A stretch of 64,000 nucleotides of DNA from Bacteroidaceae bacterium (GTDB taxonomy: Bacteria; Bacteroidota; Bacteroidia; Bacteroidales; Bacteroidaceae), in assembly GCA_016291905.1 (NCBI GenBank), contig JAEEZS010000081.1, positions 1-64,000 on the forward strand, read 5' to 3'. Below the pieces are notes generated by a model. It ran no database searches, had not been told where the DNA came from, and saw only the letters and a list, made by a program, of their open reading frames with translations. The position numbers and the translations under genes were made by a program. The stretch's first letter is position 1, and each line of letters opens with the position of its first letter. Positions 8,391 to 16,743 of this stretch are shown piece after piece.

Positions 8391-11300
8391 TCAGAACGTA
8401 CTGACGATTCCGAAGGATATTGTCCGGCAGAGCGGGTAGGAGTAGATGTCGACGCCACGTCGCGAAGAGTCGCTGCCGAAGGCATTGACGTCGGGGTCGA
8501 ACCAGCTGTAGCGTGTCAGGGTCAGCAGGTTGGTGCCTGTGAGCGAGAACTGCAGGTTCTCGATGCCCTGCATGGGGCGGTGCCAGTTGTACGAGAGGCT
8601 CAGGTTCTTCAGGCGGAGATACGAGGCATCCTCCACATAGCGGTCGGAGATCTTGTAGGAACGCGTGTAGCCGGCTGTGGCCTTGGGCCAGAGGGCGTTT
8701 TGGTAGTTGTCGGCGGTCCAGCGGGCGTTGTAGGCTGCGGTGGGGACGTTGCCGATGTTGCCCAGCGTGACGTCCTGCAGGTTGCCGTTGAAGATGTCGT
8801 TGCCCTGCGTGCCCTGCAAGAGGAAGCTCAGCGTGAAGTCGCGGTAGGAGATGTCGGACGAGAAGCCATAGACAAACCAGGGATTGGTGTCGCCGATGAT
8901 GACGCGGTCCTCGTCGGTGATCTGGTTGTCGTGGTTGACGTCGCGGTACTTGATTTCGCCCACCATGCTCCTCACGACGGATTCGCTGGCAAAGCGATAC
9001 TGCGGGTCGGCACGGACCTCGGCTTCGTTGTCGTAGAAACCATCCTCGATGTACCCGAAGATAGCCCCGATGGGGCAGCCGTTGCGCTGGATGAAGACGT
9101 TGTCGGCTCCATACCAGAGGGTGGTGGCATACTGGTCGCCCTCGAGTCCGCTGATGCTGTTGCGGTTGAAGGCGATGTTGGCATTCATGTTCCACCGCCA
9201 GTGGGCATGGTCGATAGCGAGGACGTCGGCTGTGACCTCCAGACCGTCGTTGGTGACGTTGCCGCTGTTGGTGAGCATGTTGCTGAATCCCGTTGAGCCT
9301 GGTATCTGCACGTTCTGCAGGAGGTCGCGCGTGTGCTTATGATAGACGTCAATGGTGAAGTTCAGACGGTTGTCCATGAAGCCGATGTCGATGCCGGCAT
9401 TCTCCTGTGCGGTGGTCTCCCAACGGAGGTTCTCGTCCACTGGGCCACGCCAGGGCATCATGGCGTTGCCGCTGGCGATGCCGTTGGTGTAGGAGTAGTT
9501 GGCGGCATCAACGAAGGGGACGGTGCGGAAGGCGCCGATGCCCTGGTTGCCTGTCTCGCCGTAGCTGACGCGGAGCTTGAGGTTGCTGAAGAGGCCGAGG
9601 CGCTTGATGAACTCCTCCTCGCTCATGCGCCAGGCAAAGGCGCCCGAGAGGAAGGTGGCCCATTTGTTGCGGGTGGTGAACTTCGAGCTGCCATCGGTAC
9701 GGACGCTGGCGGTGAGGAGGTAGCGCTCGCGGAGGGTGTAGTTGACGCGTCCGAGGAAGGAGGCCAGCCGCTGCATGCCCGTGTCGCTCGACGGGGTGCC
9801 GGTGCTGAGGGCGCGGCCGACGTTGTTATCCTCCGTCAGGTCGTCGGGGAAGTTCCAGAATGTCTGCGCCTCGTTGCTCCAGATGCCCTGTTCGGCGGTG
9901 AAGGCGGCCATGGCGTTCAGGTGATGGATGGAGTGGAAGTCCTTGTCGAACGTCATGATGCTTTCGGCCGTCACGCTCTCCCAACGGTTGCTGGCCTTAC
10001 TGGCTTTGCCGTTGATGGGCGCCTTACCCTCCTGGGTGTGCCGTCCGTAGTAGCTTCCGCGATGGCTGTCGTTGTACGAGAGGCCTAGGTTCTGTCGGAA
10101 TTTGAGGAAGGGGGAGAAGGTGATTTCGGCATACGAGCTGCTGAACCAGTTCATCTGCTCGAGCTGGTCCTTCGTCGTACGGACGTAGGCGGCAGGGTTG
10201 GCTGCCAGCCAGTTGAGTTCGTCGGCTTGCGTGGTGTCCATGTCGGGACCGTAGGTGACGGGGAACAGAAGTGCCGAGCGGACAACACCCGTGTTGTAGC
10301 TGAGCGTGTTGGCAAAGTCGGTGGTCGAGCGGGTGAAGCTGGTGCTGGTGCCGACCTCAAGCCATTTCGTTACGTGGCGGCCGATGTTGGCGCGGATGCC
10401 GTAGCGGTTGTAGCCCGAGTTCTTGATGATACCCGTCTGACGGGCGTAGTTACCCGAGAAGAGGAACCACCCGTCGCTGTCGCCTCCGCTGACGCTGAGG
10501 CTATAGTCGTGCGAGGCTGCCGTCTGGAATATCTCGTCTTGCCAGTCGGCGGTGGCGAGGAGGGTGGCGTTGCCGTATTCGTCGTAGTGCCAGCCGGGAT
10601 TGATGTAGTCCTCGGGGCGCCCGGTGTACTTGCCGGTGTTGAAGATGGCGTGGCCGTCGCTGTAGTACTGGTAGCCCCACGTGCCGGGGTAGGGGACGTT
10701 GTAGCGCGTGCTGCCCATGTAGAGCCGGTCGTTGGTGGCCTGCTCGTTCAGGTAGGTGGCGTAGGTGTAGGGGTCGAGGACGTCGAGTTTCTTTGTGATG
10801 GACTGGATGCCGTAGTTGGCGCTCAGCTCCACCTTGGTCTTCCCCTTGTCGCCGCGCCGTGTGGTGATGAGGACAACGCCGTTGGCGCCTCGGGAACCGT
10901 AGATGGCTGTAGCAGAGGCATCCTTGAGCACTTCAATGCTCTCGATGTCGTGGGGGTTGATGGAGGCGAGAGGGTTGGCGCCCTGCTCAGAGGTGGTGAC
11001 GCCGTTGCCAGCCACGCCCCCTGTCTCAAAGGGTACGCCATCGACAATATAGAGGGGCTGCGAACTGGTGGAGAACGAGTTGGCGCCGCGCACCAGGATG
11101 CTCATTCCTCCGCCCGGAGCGCCGTCGCTCTGCTGGACTTGCACGCCGGCAATCTTGCCTTGAATGGCGTGGGCGATGTCGATGGCGCCGCCTTTGCGCA
11201 TATCGTCGCCCTTGAGCTGCGAGAGCGAACCAGTAAGGTCACGCTTCCTCATCGTGCCATAGCCCACGACAACCAGCTCGTCCAGCAGCATGTTGTCCTC

Positions 11301-11597
11301 GCGCAGGACAATCTGTACGGATGTCCTGCCGCGCACGTCAACCGTCTGGCTGACATAGCCCATGTACGTGACGACGATCTCGCCGATGCCTGTGGGGAGC
11401 GCGAGGCTGAACCGTCCGTCCATGTCGGTGATAGCGCCCACGTCGGCCCCCTTGGCCTGAACGGCGACGCCTAATAGCGGCTCATCGCCGTTCGACCCGT
11501 CGAGGACAATGCCTGTCAGGGTCGTCTGCGCCGATACGGGAAAAATTCCCAGCATGAAAAGAATCATGCTGGGAATTACGACTGTAAAATGTTTCAT
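8391..11597 (-). CDS. susC-like: SusC/RagA-type TonB-dependent transporter
   Basis: The 1068-residue product has a signal peptide, an N-terminal carboxypeptidase-regulatory-like domain (GVAVQAKGADVGAITDMDG), the family signature LDELVVVGYGTMRKRDLTGS near residue 105, a TonB plug, and a long beta-barrel ending in the aromatic FGIVSTF. It imports oligosaccharides across the outer membrane with energy from TonB, in complex with the SusD partner. Its ATG overlaps the stop of the upstream gene by one base, so the two are translationally coupled. No sigma/anti-sigma or HTCS regulator is encoded beside the locus. Confidence 0.95.
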   Translation of the reverse strand: MKHFTVVIPSMILFMLGIFPVSAQTTLTGIVLDGSNGDEPLLGVAVQAKGADVGAITDMDGRFSLALPTGIGEIVVTYMGYVSQTVDVRGRTSVQIVLREDNMLLDELVVVGYGTMRKRDLTGSLSQLKGDDMRKGGAIDIAHAIQGKIAGVQVQQSDGAPGGGMSILVRGANSFSTSSQPLYIVDGVPFETGGVAGNGVTTSEQGANPLASINPHDIESIEVLKDASATAIYGSRGANGVVLITTRRGDKGKTKVELSANYGIQSITKKLDVLDPYTYATYLNEQATNDRLYMGSTRYNVPYPGTWGYQYYSDGHAIFNTGKYTGRPEDYINPGWHYDEYGNATLLATADWQDEIFQTAASHDYSLSVSGGDSDGWFLFSGNYARQTGIIKNSGYNRYGIRANIGRHVTKWLEVGTSTSFTRSTTDFANTLSYNTGVVRSALLFPVTYGPDMDTTQADELNWLAANPAAYVRTTKDQLEQMNWFSSSYAEITFSPFLKFRQNLGLSYNDSHRGSYYGRHTQEGKAPINGKASKASNRWESVTAESIMTFDKDFHSIHHLNAMAAFTAEQGIWSNEAQTFWNFPDDLTEDNNVGRALSTGTPSSDTGMQRLASFLGRVNYTLRERYLLTASVRTDGSSKFTTRNKWATFLSGAFAWRMSEEEFIKRLGLFSNLKLRVSYGETGNQGIGAFRTVPFVDAANYSYTNGIASGNAMMPWRGPVDENLRWETTAQENAGIDIGFMDNRLNFTIDVYHKHTRDLLQNVQIPGSTGFSNMLTNSGNVTNDGLEVTADVLAIDHAHWRWNMNANIAFNRNSISGLEGDQYATTLWYGADNVFIQRNGCPIGAIFGYIEDGFYDNEAEVRADPQYRFASESVVRSMVGEIKYRDVNHDNQITDEDRVIIGDTNPWFVYGFSSDISYRDFTLSFLLQGTQGNDIFNGNLQDVTLGNIGNVPTAAYNARWTADNYQNALWPKATAGYTRSYKISDRYVEDASYLRLKNLSLSYNWHRPMQGIENLQFSLTGTNLLTLTRYSWFDPDVNAFGSDSSRRGVDIYSYPLCRTISFGIVSTF

Positions 11598-12934
11598 TAG
11601 CGGTTCAGATATTTCTTTCCGTTACGGATGACTAGACCCTTATAAGAAGCGTCCACACGCTGTCCGCAGATATTATAGATGATGTCTTCGCCAACGGGGG
11701 CCATCAGCGTGGAATTCACGTGTGTGGTGCTGGGAACGAGCATAATTTTTGTTACCGTACAAGCCATGCCCTGCAAGATGAAGCCACTCGCTTTCAGCGC
11801 GTCCACCGACTCCTGTGTAAGATTGAGCGTGACGTCGCCCGCCTCGGAAAAGCTCGTTGTCGGAGCGCCTGCAAGGTCAGCCCAGTTGCCGTCCTTCCAG
11901 AGAAGCTGTGAACCCCATGCCCATCCGTCCACGTTGTCGATGGAGGCCACGGTAACGACAATCTTGTCGCCGGCCTTCGTGTCGGCAAACAGGTCTGGTC
12001 CCATGCCTTGGATGCCAGGCCACGAGTTGTCGAACGACATCGTTCCTTCCCAAAGGACGGTACCCTCAATCACGGCGCCGGCCTTTACCAGGTCCACGCT
12101 CGACACCTTGCAGGCCATACCCTGGATGTTCATGCCGCCTGTTGCGGAAATGGAATCGAGCTGTTCCTGTGTCAGAATGAACGTCTGCTCACCCGGCTCG
12201 GTGATGCCCTCCACCTTCATGCTCGGCAGGGCGCGCCAGGCACCATTGTTGCAGAAAACCTGTGTGCCCCATTCCCAGCCTTCGACTTCAGTAATCTCCG
12301 AGATGTTGACAATCAGTCTGTCGCCCTCCTCGGCAATATCGAAGGCATCGGCAGGCAGGTGGATGGCAGGCCAGCTGTTGTTGAAGTCCATTTCGCCCTT
12401 CCACAGGTTCACGATGTCGCCCGATGGCTTCATGCTCTCCTTGAAGGCTTCAAACTCTTCCTTCGTCATCAGCACCATGTCGGTAATGGTAATGCTGCCG
12501 GGAGCTGTGGGCTGAATCCACGTCTGCGCCACATAGTCGTTCCAGTCAGGGTCGAGTGCCACAAAACCATATCCGTTCGTGCCGATGTTGCCAGAGGTGG
12601 CGTGGTTGTTGTTGGGATCGCCCTCGTCGTGATACTCAACGCACAAGTTGAACGACCCTCTGACGTCGGCAACCGTATAGACAAGGTAGTCGTAGTCCGA
12701 CCAGTCGGCCCAGAAGTCCGTCAGTCCATCCTCGTCCTCGTCGATACCCATCCAATAACCGGCGCCCGACCATGCCTCGGTGAACTTCATAATCGTCTGC
12801 TGTCCGCTGACCTCGATGGTGGTTGCGTCAGGATTCCAGGGGCTCCAGGTCGAAGCGCCCGAGATGCTCTCTTCGGCTATGGCAGCAACTCCCACAGCCA
12901 TTAATGCACATACAAATGTAAAGATTTTTTTCAT
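11597..12934 (-). CDS. Secreted protein with three repeated beta domains
   Basis: First gene of the polysaccharide locus; 445 residues with a signal peptide (to about 20). After a first domain containing WSGAGYWMG, two units of about 120 residues repeat the pattern LWKGEMDFNNSWPAI / LWEGTMSFDNSWPGI, then EWGTQ / AWGSQ and a closing IQGMACKV / LQGMACTV. They look like carbohydrate-binding or jelly-roll modules. The C-terminus (IYNICGQRV...GLVIRNGKK) is the short tail common on secreted Prevotella proteins. It lacks a lipoprotein cysteine. Having such a gene upstream of and overlapping susC is unusual; it may be a secreted glycan-binding partner. Binding is inferred. Confidence 0.6.
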   Translation of the reverse strand: MKKIFTFVCALMAVGVAAIAEESISGASTWSPWNPDATTIEVSGQQTIMKFTEAWSGAGYWMGIDEDEDGLTDFWADWSDYDYLVYTVADVRGSFNLCVEYHDEGDPNNNHATSGNIGTNGYGFVALDPDWNDYVAQTWIQPTAPGSITITDMVLMTKEEFEAFKESMKPSGDIVNLWKGEMDFNNSWPAIHLPADAFDIAEEGDRLIVNISEITEVEGWEWGTQVFCNNGAWRALPSMKVEGITEPGEQTFILTQEQLDSISATGGMNIQGMACKVSSVDLVKAGAVIEGTVLWEGTMSFDNSWPGIQGMGPDLFADTKAGDKIVVTVASIDNVDGWAWGSQLLWKDGNWADLAGAPTTSFSEAGDVTLNLTQESVDALKASGFILQGMACTVTKIMLVPSTTHVNSTLMAPVGEDIIYNICGQRVDASYKGLVIRNGKKYLNR

Positions 12935-12976
12935 GTTATTTTTGTTTTAAGTAAGAATTAATATACGTTTTGGGCG

Positions 12977-13007
12977 CAAATGTACGACTATTTTCAAATC
13001 ATTGCAA
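12977..13007 (-). promoter_or_regulatory. Promoter of the polysaccharide locus
   Basis: On the minus strand a -33 TTG (13005-13007) is followed after exactly 20 bp by the -7 box TACATTTG (12977-12984). The first start codon lies 43 bp downstream. Confidence 0.75.
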
Positions 13008-13050
13008 GCGATTTCCGCTTTTTTTCTATTGTTAGGCTGCTTTGCCACAC

Positions 13051-13107
13051 AGCCCAAGGGAATAAATCCGTAGCCCAAGGGAATAAATTCACAGACCAAG
13101 GGATTAC
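13051..13107. repeat. 21-bp tandem repeat, locus 1
   Basis: Three units start at 13051, 13072 and 13093 (AGCCCAAGGGAATAAATC type). On the minus strand they read TTGGGCTACGGATTTATTCC, which matches the array at 55286 (GTGGGCTGCGGATTTATTCC). It lies between the divergent promoters of the polysaccharide locus and cstA. An open frame across it is not credible. Confidence 0.75.
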
Positions 13108-13225
13108 TAAAAGCATTCTAATGCTCTACGACACGATAGCAGAGATTTGTCTTTTCTTATATAAGCTATAGTTTCCGAAAAAAGCATCGGAATCTGCTGA
13201 AAAATTACGATTTTTTGCAAAAAGG

Positions 13226-13256
13226 GCTGCGAAGTCATAAAATTGTAGTATTTTTG
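13226..13256 (+). promoter_or_regulatory. Promoter of cstA
   Basis: The -7 box TATTTTTG is at 13249-13256; CTG at 13226-13228 lies 20 bp upstream as a weak -33. The start codon is 29 bp downstream. The region is the parent of the copies at 1740 and 3270. Confidence 0.6.
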
Positions 13257-13284
13257 CAGCCCGAAACGAAAAAAGTGTAAAATA

Positions 13285-14781
13285 ATGCTTTCTTTTGTCA
13301 TCAGCGTCATTGCGCTCTTCGTCGGCTATGTCCTCTATAGCCGCGTGGCCGAGCGCATCTTCGGTCCCGACGACCGCGAGACTCCTGCCATCCGCAAGGC
13401 GGACAAGGTGGACTACATCGTGCTGCCCTCGTGGCGAATCTTTATGATTCAGTTCCTCAACATTGCGGGCACGGGGCCCATCTTCGGTGCCATCATGGGC
13501 ATGTGGTTCGGGCCTGCGGCGTACCTGTGGATAGTGCTGGGCTGCATCTTCGGCGGTGCCGTACACGACTACATCAGCGGCATGCTGTCGCTGCGTCACG
13601 ACGGCTGCGGACTGGCTGAGCTGACGGGCCTCTACCTGGGCGGCACGGCCCGCAAGGCGCTCATCGTCTTCACCATGATGATGATGGTGCTGGTGGGGGC
13701 GTTCTTCGTCTATTGCCCTGCCATCATCCTGAGCGGCATCTGGGGCGACAAGATGATGTGGGTGGTGATTATCTTCCTCTACTACGTCACCACTACGATG
13801 ATGCCCATCGACAAGGTCATCGGCCGCATCTATCCGGCCTTTGCGCTCTCCATGCTGTTCATGGTGATTGCGCTGGGCGTGGTGCTCTTCATCAAACGCC
13901 CTGTGCTGCCCGAGGTGTGGGACGGCCTGAGCAACTGGGGCACCGTGCGTCTGGGACTTAAGCAGCCGCTGTTCCCCGCGCTGTTCGTCACCATTGCGTG
14001 CGGAGCCGTCAGCGGCTTCCACGCCACGCAGTCGCCCATGATGGCGCGCTGTATGAAGTCGGAGCGTCAGGGACGTCCCGTCTTCTACGGTGCCATGGTC
14101 ACCGAGGGCCTGGTGGCGCTGGTGTGGGCTACGATATCGAGCTATTTCTTCTTTGCTGACGGCTGGCGCGACGTCTGTTCGCCCGAGCTGGTGCAGCAGT
14201 TCACACAGGGTGCCGACGGGCTTGTGCGCAATGCCGACGGCCGCTCGCTCATCCAGTTCTTCGATGCCCCGACGGTGGTGACCACCATCTGCTCGTCGTG
14301 GCTCGGCATCGCAGGCAGCATCCTGGCCTTGCTGGGTGTGGTGGCAGCTCCCATCACCACGGGCGGCAGCAGCTTCCGCAGCGCCCGGCTCATCCTTGCC
14401 GAGGCATTCGGAGTGAAGCAGAGCAGCGCCCGCTCACGCCTGTTGCTGAGCCTGCCCGTGTTTGCGGTGGGCATCGCGCTGCTGGCGTGGCAGATTGGCA
14501 ATCCCAGTGGCTTCAGCACCGTGTGGCAGTATGTCGCCTGGGGCACACAGCTGATGGCAGCGGTGACGCTCTGGGTGTGCACCGTCTATCTGGCGCGCGA
14601 ACATAAGGTGTTTTGGCTGACCCTCGTGCCGGCCGTCTTCATGACGATGGTGGTGTCGGACTTCTTCTTCGTGTCGCCCACCATCTGCGGACTGCCGTAT
14701 GTGCTGTCGCTCATCTTCGCCTCCGTCATCACGATTACCTGCCTCACGGGCTTCATCGTCTGGAAGCGGAAGAACCCCTGA
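13285..14781 (+). CDS. cstA: CstA-family carbon starvation transporter
   Basis: A 498-residue polytopic inner-membrane protein with the CstA hallmarks: FGPDDRETPA after the first helix, GTGPIFGAIMG, GGAVHDYISGM and SGFHATQSPMMARC, and about 14 hydrophobic segments. Family members take up peptides or pyruvate when carbon is short; which one this transports cannot be seen. It is monocistronic, with its own promoter and a terminator 28 bp after the stop. Its first 38 codons and upstream region are duplicated at 3270-3475. It is shorter than the 700-residue E. coli protein, as usual for Bacteroidetes versions. Confidence 0.92.
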   Translation: MLSFVISVIALFVGYVLYSRVAERIFGPDDRETPAIRKADKVDYIVLPSWRIFMIQFLNIAGTGPIFGAIMGMWFGPAAYLWIVLGCIFGGAVHDYISGMLSLRHDGCGLAELTGLYLGGTARKALIVFTMMMMVLVGAFFVYCPAIILSGIWGDKMMWVVIIFLYYVTTTMMPIDKVIGRIYPAFALSMLFMVIALGVVLFIKRPVLPEVWDGLSNWGTVRLGLKQPLFPALFVTIACGAVSGFHATQSPMMARCMKSERQGRPVFYGAMVTEGLVALVWATISSYFFFADGWRDVCSPELVQQFTQGADGLVRNADGRSLIQFFDAPTVVTTICSSWLGIAGSILALLGVVAAPITTGGSSFRSARLILAEAFGVKQSSARSRLLLSLPVFAVGIALLAWQIGNPSGFSTVWQYVAWGTQLMAAVTLWVCTVYLAREHKVFWLTLVPAVFMTMVVSDFFFVSPTICGLPYVLSLIFASVITITCLTGFIVWKRKNP

Positions 14782-14808
14782 ACAATCGGCTGAGCCCCCT
14801 CACGCTAT

Positions 14809-14847
14809 AACCCCTGCGCTCCTGAGTGTTCGCAGGGGTTTATTTTA
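14809..14847 (+). terminator. Intrinsic terminator of cstA
   Basis: Arms AACCCCTGCG (14809-14818) and CGCAGGGGTT (14831-14840) form a perfect 10-bp stem followed by TATTTTA. It overlaps the stop codon of the convergent tyrA gene, whose transcripts it may also end. Confidence 0.75.
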
Positions 14848-15613
14848 CGTTGTCCTTAATGCGGTCGATGTAGGCGTTGAGGGCAGGGGAGTCCTTGTGG
14901 TCGATGATGTCGATGAGCTCCTTCAGCTGGGTGCGTATCTGGCTGACCTGGGCGCTGGTGTGGGGGTTGAAGAGGATTTCGCGCAGCAGGGCACGGTCCT
15001 CGCTCAGCACACCTTTGGCAATGGAGAGGTGGCGCTTGAAGGTGGTGCCAGGGGCGTCCTGATGCTTCATGACGGCAGCAAAGACGAAGGTGCTGACGAA
15101 GGGGATGGAGAGGGAGTAGGCCACCGTCTCGTCGTGCTCGGCAAAGCTGTACTCGCAGATGTGGAGCCCCAGACGGCTGTAGAGGTCGCGGAACAGCACA
15201 CGCCCCATGTAGTCGCCCTCGGTGATGATGATGGCGTTTTCGTTCGACAGCGCGCCGAGGTTGGCAAACGTGGGGCCGAACATGGGATGGGTGGAGACGA
15301 AGCGGAAGCCGCACGAGTCGTAGTACTCCTTCAGTCCGGTCTTCACCGAGGCAATGTCGCTGAGGATGCAGTCGGGCGTGAGGTGGGGCGTCACCTGGCG
15401 GAAGACGTCGAGGGTATGGTCGAGCGAGACGGCATTGATGACCAGCTCGGGACGGAAGGTCTCTATCTCCTCCATGGTGGTGAAGCGTTGGGTGTTGTAC
15501 ATGAAACGGAGGCGGCGGGCGTCGATATCAAAGACGGCCGTCTCGTGCTCGAAACTGAGCAGGTCTATAAAGAAGGAGCCCATCTTTCCGGCTCCAAGGA
15601 CGAGGATACGCAT
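14840..15613 (-). CDS. tyrA: Prephenate dehydrogenase
   Basis: A 257-residue enzyme converting prephenate to 4-hydroxyphenylpyruvate, the tyrosine branch. The N-terminus is a Rossmann fold (LVLGAGKMG), followed by NAVSLDHTLD and the conserved STHPMFGPT with the active-site His; the C-terminal half is the helical dimerisation domain. There is no ACT domain and no fused chorismate mutase; the mutase is on the neighbouring protein. Last gene of the aromatic operon, 6 bp after the DAHP synthase gene. It is shorter than most TyrA proteins because it lacks regulatory additions. Confidence 0.92.
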   Translation of the reverse strand: MRILVLGAGKMGSFFIDLLSFEHETAVFDIDARRLRFMYNTQRFTTMEEIETFRPELVINAVSLDHTLDVFRQVTPHLTPDCILSDIASVKTGLKEYYDSCGFRFVSTHPMFGPTFANLGALSNENAIIITEGDYMGRVLFRDLYSRLGLHICEYSFAEHDETVAYSLSIPFVSTFVFAAVMKHQDAPGTTFKRHLSIAKGVLSEDRALLREILFNPHTSAQVSQIRTQLKELIDIIDHKDSPALNAYIDRIKDNVK

Positions 15614-15619
15614 CTCTTT

Positions 15620-16687
15620 TTACTTGTTTATGATTTCAATCTGTTGGCGGACACTCTCGGTGTGGATGGCTTCGAAGACGGTCTTGACGCAGTCGCCTCC
15701 GATGCCGCAGAGGGCACCCTGCGCGCCGCGCTTGTCGAGGATTTCGCTATAGCGGGTGGGCTGGACGACGGCGATGTTGTGCTCCTTTTTGAAGTGGGCA
15801 ATCTCGCGGCTGATGCGCATGCGCTTGGAAAGCAGCTGGATGAGTTCGCTGTCCATCTCGTCAATCTGACGGCGTAGCGACTTGAGGCTCTCCGTGGTGT
15901 CGGCCGTGCTGCGGATGACCAGGTTGTCGAGGATGATGCCCAGCACCTCGGGTGTGACCTGCTGAGCGGCGTCGCTCCACGCTTCGTCGGGGTGGGTGTG
16001 GCTCTCGATGATGAGTCCGTCGAAACCGAGGTCCATGGCCTGCTGTGCCAGCGAGGCGACAAGTTCGCGCCGTCCGCCGATGTGGCTGGGGTCGCAGATG
16101 ATGGGCAGCTCGGGGATTCGGCGACGCAGCTCGATGGGTACGTGCCACATGGGCAGGTTGCGATAGATGGTTTTCTCGAACGAGCTAAAGCCGCGGTGGA
16201 TGGTGGCCAGACGACGGATGCCTGCGGCGTTGAGACGCTGCATGCCGCCAATCCAGAGCTCCAGGTCGGGGTTGACGGGGTTTTTGTAGAGCACGGGCAC
16301 ATCCACGCCACGCAGGGCGTTAGCCAGCTCCTGAACGGCAAAAGGATTAGCACTTGTGCGGGCGCCAATCCAGAGCACGTCAATGCCTGCCTCGAGCGCC
16401 AGCTCCACATGGTGGGGCGTGGCCACCTCGGTGCAGGTGAGCATGCCGGTCTCTTCCTTCACGCGCTTCATCCAAGGCAGAGCCGCTTCGCCTTGGCCCT
16501 CAAAGCCGCCGGGCTTGGTGCGCGGCTTCCATACACCGGCACGGAAGACGTGGATGCCGCCTGCGCGCAGCTGGCGGGCTGTTTCAAGGACTTGTTCTTC
16601 AGTTTCGGCGCTACACGGACCGGCGATAAGCAGGGGGCGTTCGGTAGGGACGCCGGGGAGGTTGAGGGGTTGTAGATCGAGTTCCAT
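15620..16687 (-). CDS. aroF: Bifunctional DAHP synthase / chorismate mutase
   Basis: Residues about 1-255 are a type I-beta (KDO8P-synthase-like) 3-deoxy-7-phosphoheptulonate synthase: LLIAGPCSAE, FRAGVWKPRTKPGGFEG, LYKNPVNPD and IICDPSHIGG. Residues about 265-355 are an AroQ chorismate mutase (LRRQIDEMDSELIQLLSKRM, and KKEHNIAVVQPTRY). It therefore supplies both the entry step of the shikimate pathway and the branch-point step to prephenate. Fusion with mutase at the C-terminus is known in Bacteroidetes and may allow prephenate feedback. The gene is in an operon between the aminotransferase and tyrA. Confidence 0.94.
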   Translation of the reverse strand: MELDLQPLNLPGVPTERPLLIAGPCSAETEEQVLETARQLRAGGIHVFRAGVWKPRTKPGGFEGQGEAALPWMKRVKEETGMLTCTEVATPHHVELALEAGIDVLWIGARTSANPFAVQELANALRGVDVPVLYKNPVNPDLELWIGGMQRLNAAGIRRLATIHRGFSSFEKTIYRNLPMWHVPIELRRRIPELPIICDPSHIGGRRELVASLAQQAMDLGFDGLIIESHTHPDEAWSDAAQQVTPEVLGIILDNLVIRSTADTTESLKSLRRQIDEMDSELIQLLSKRMRISREIAHFKKEHNIAVVQPTRYSEILDKRGAQGALCGIGGDCVKTVFEAIHTESVRQQIEIINK

Positions 16688-16743
16688 TACGTATGTTTTT
16701 TTTGTTATTGACTATTGAAGGTTTGTTTTACGATGGGAGTATT

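Noticed and set aside
12980-13171. 63-codon frame across the 21-bp repeat at 13051
   Set aside because: No ribosome site, and it simply translates the repeat; the region is occupied by two divergent promoters.
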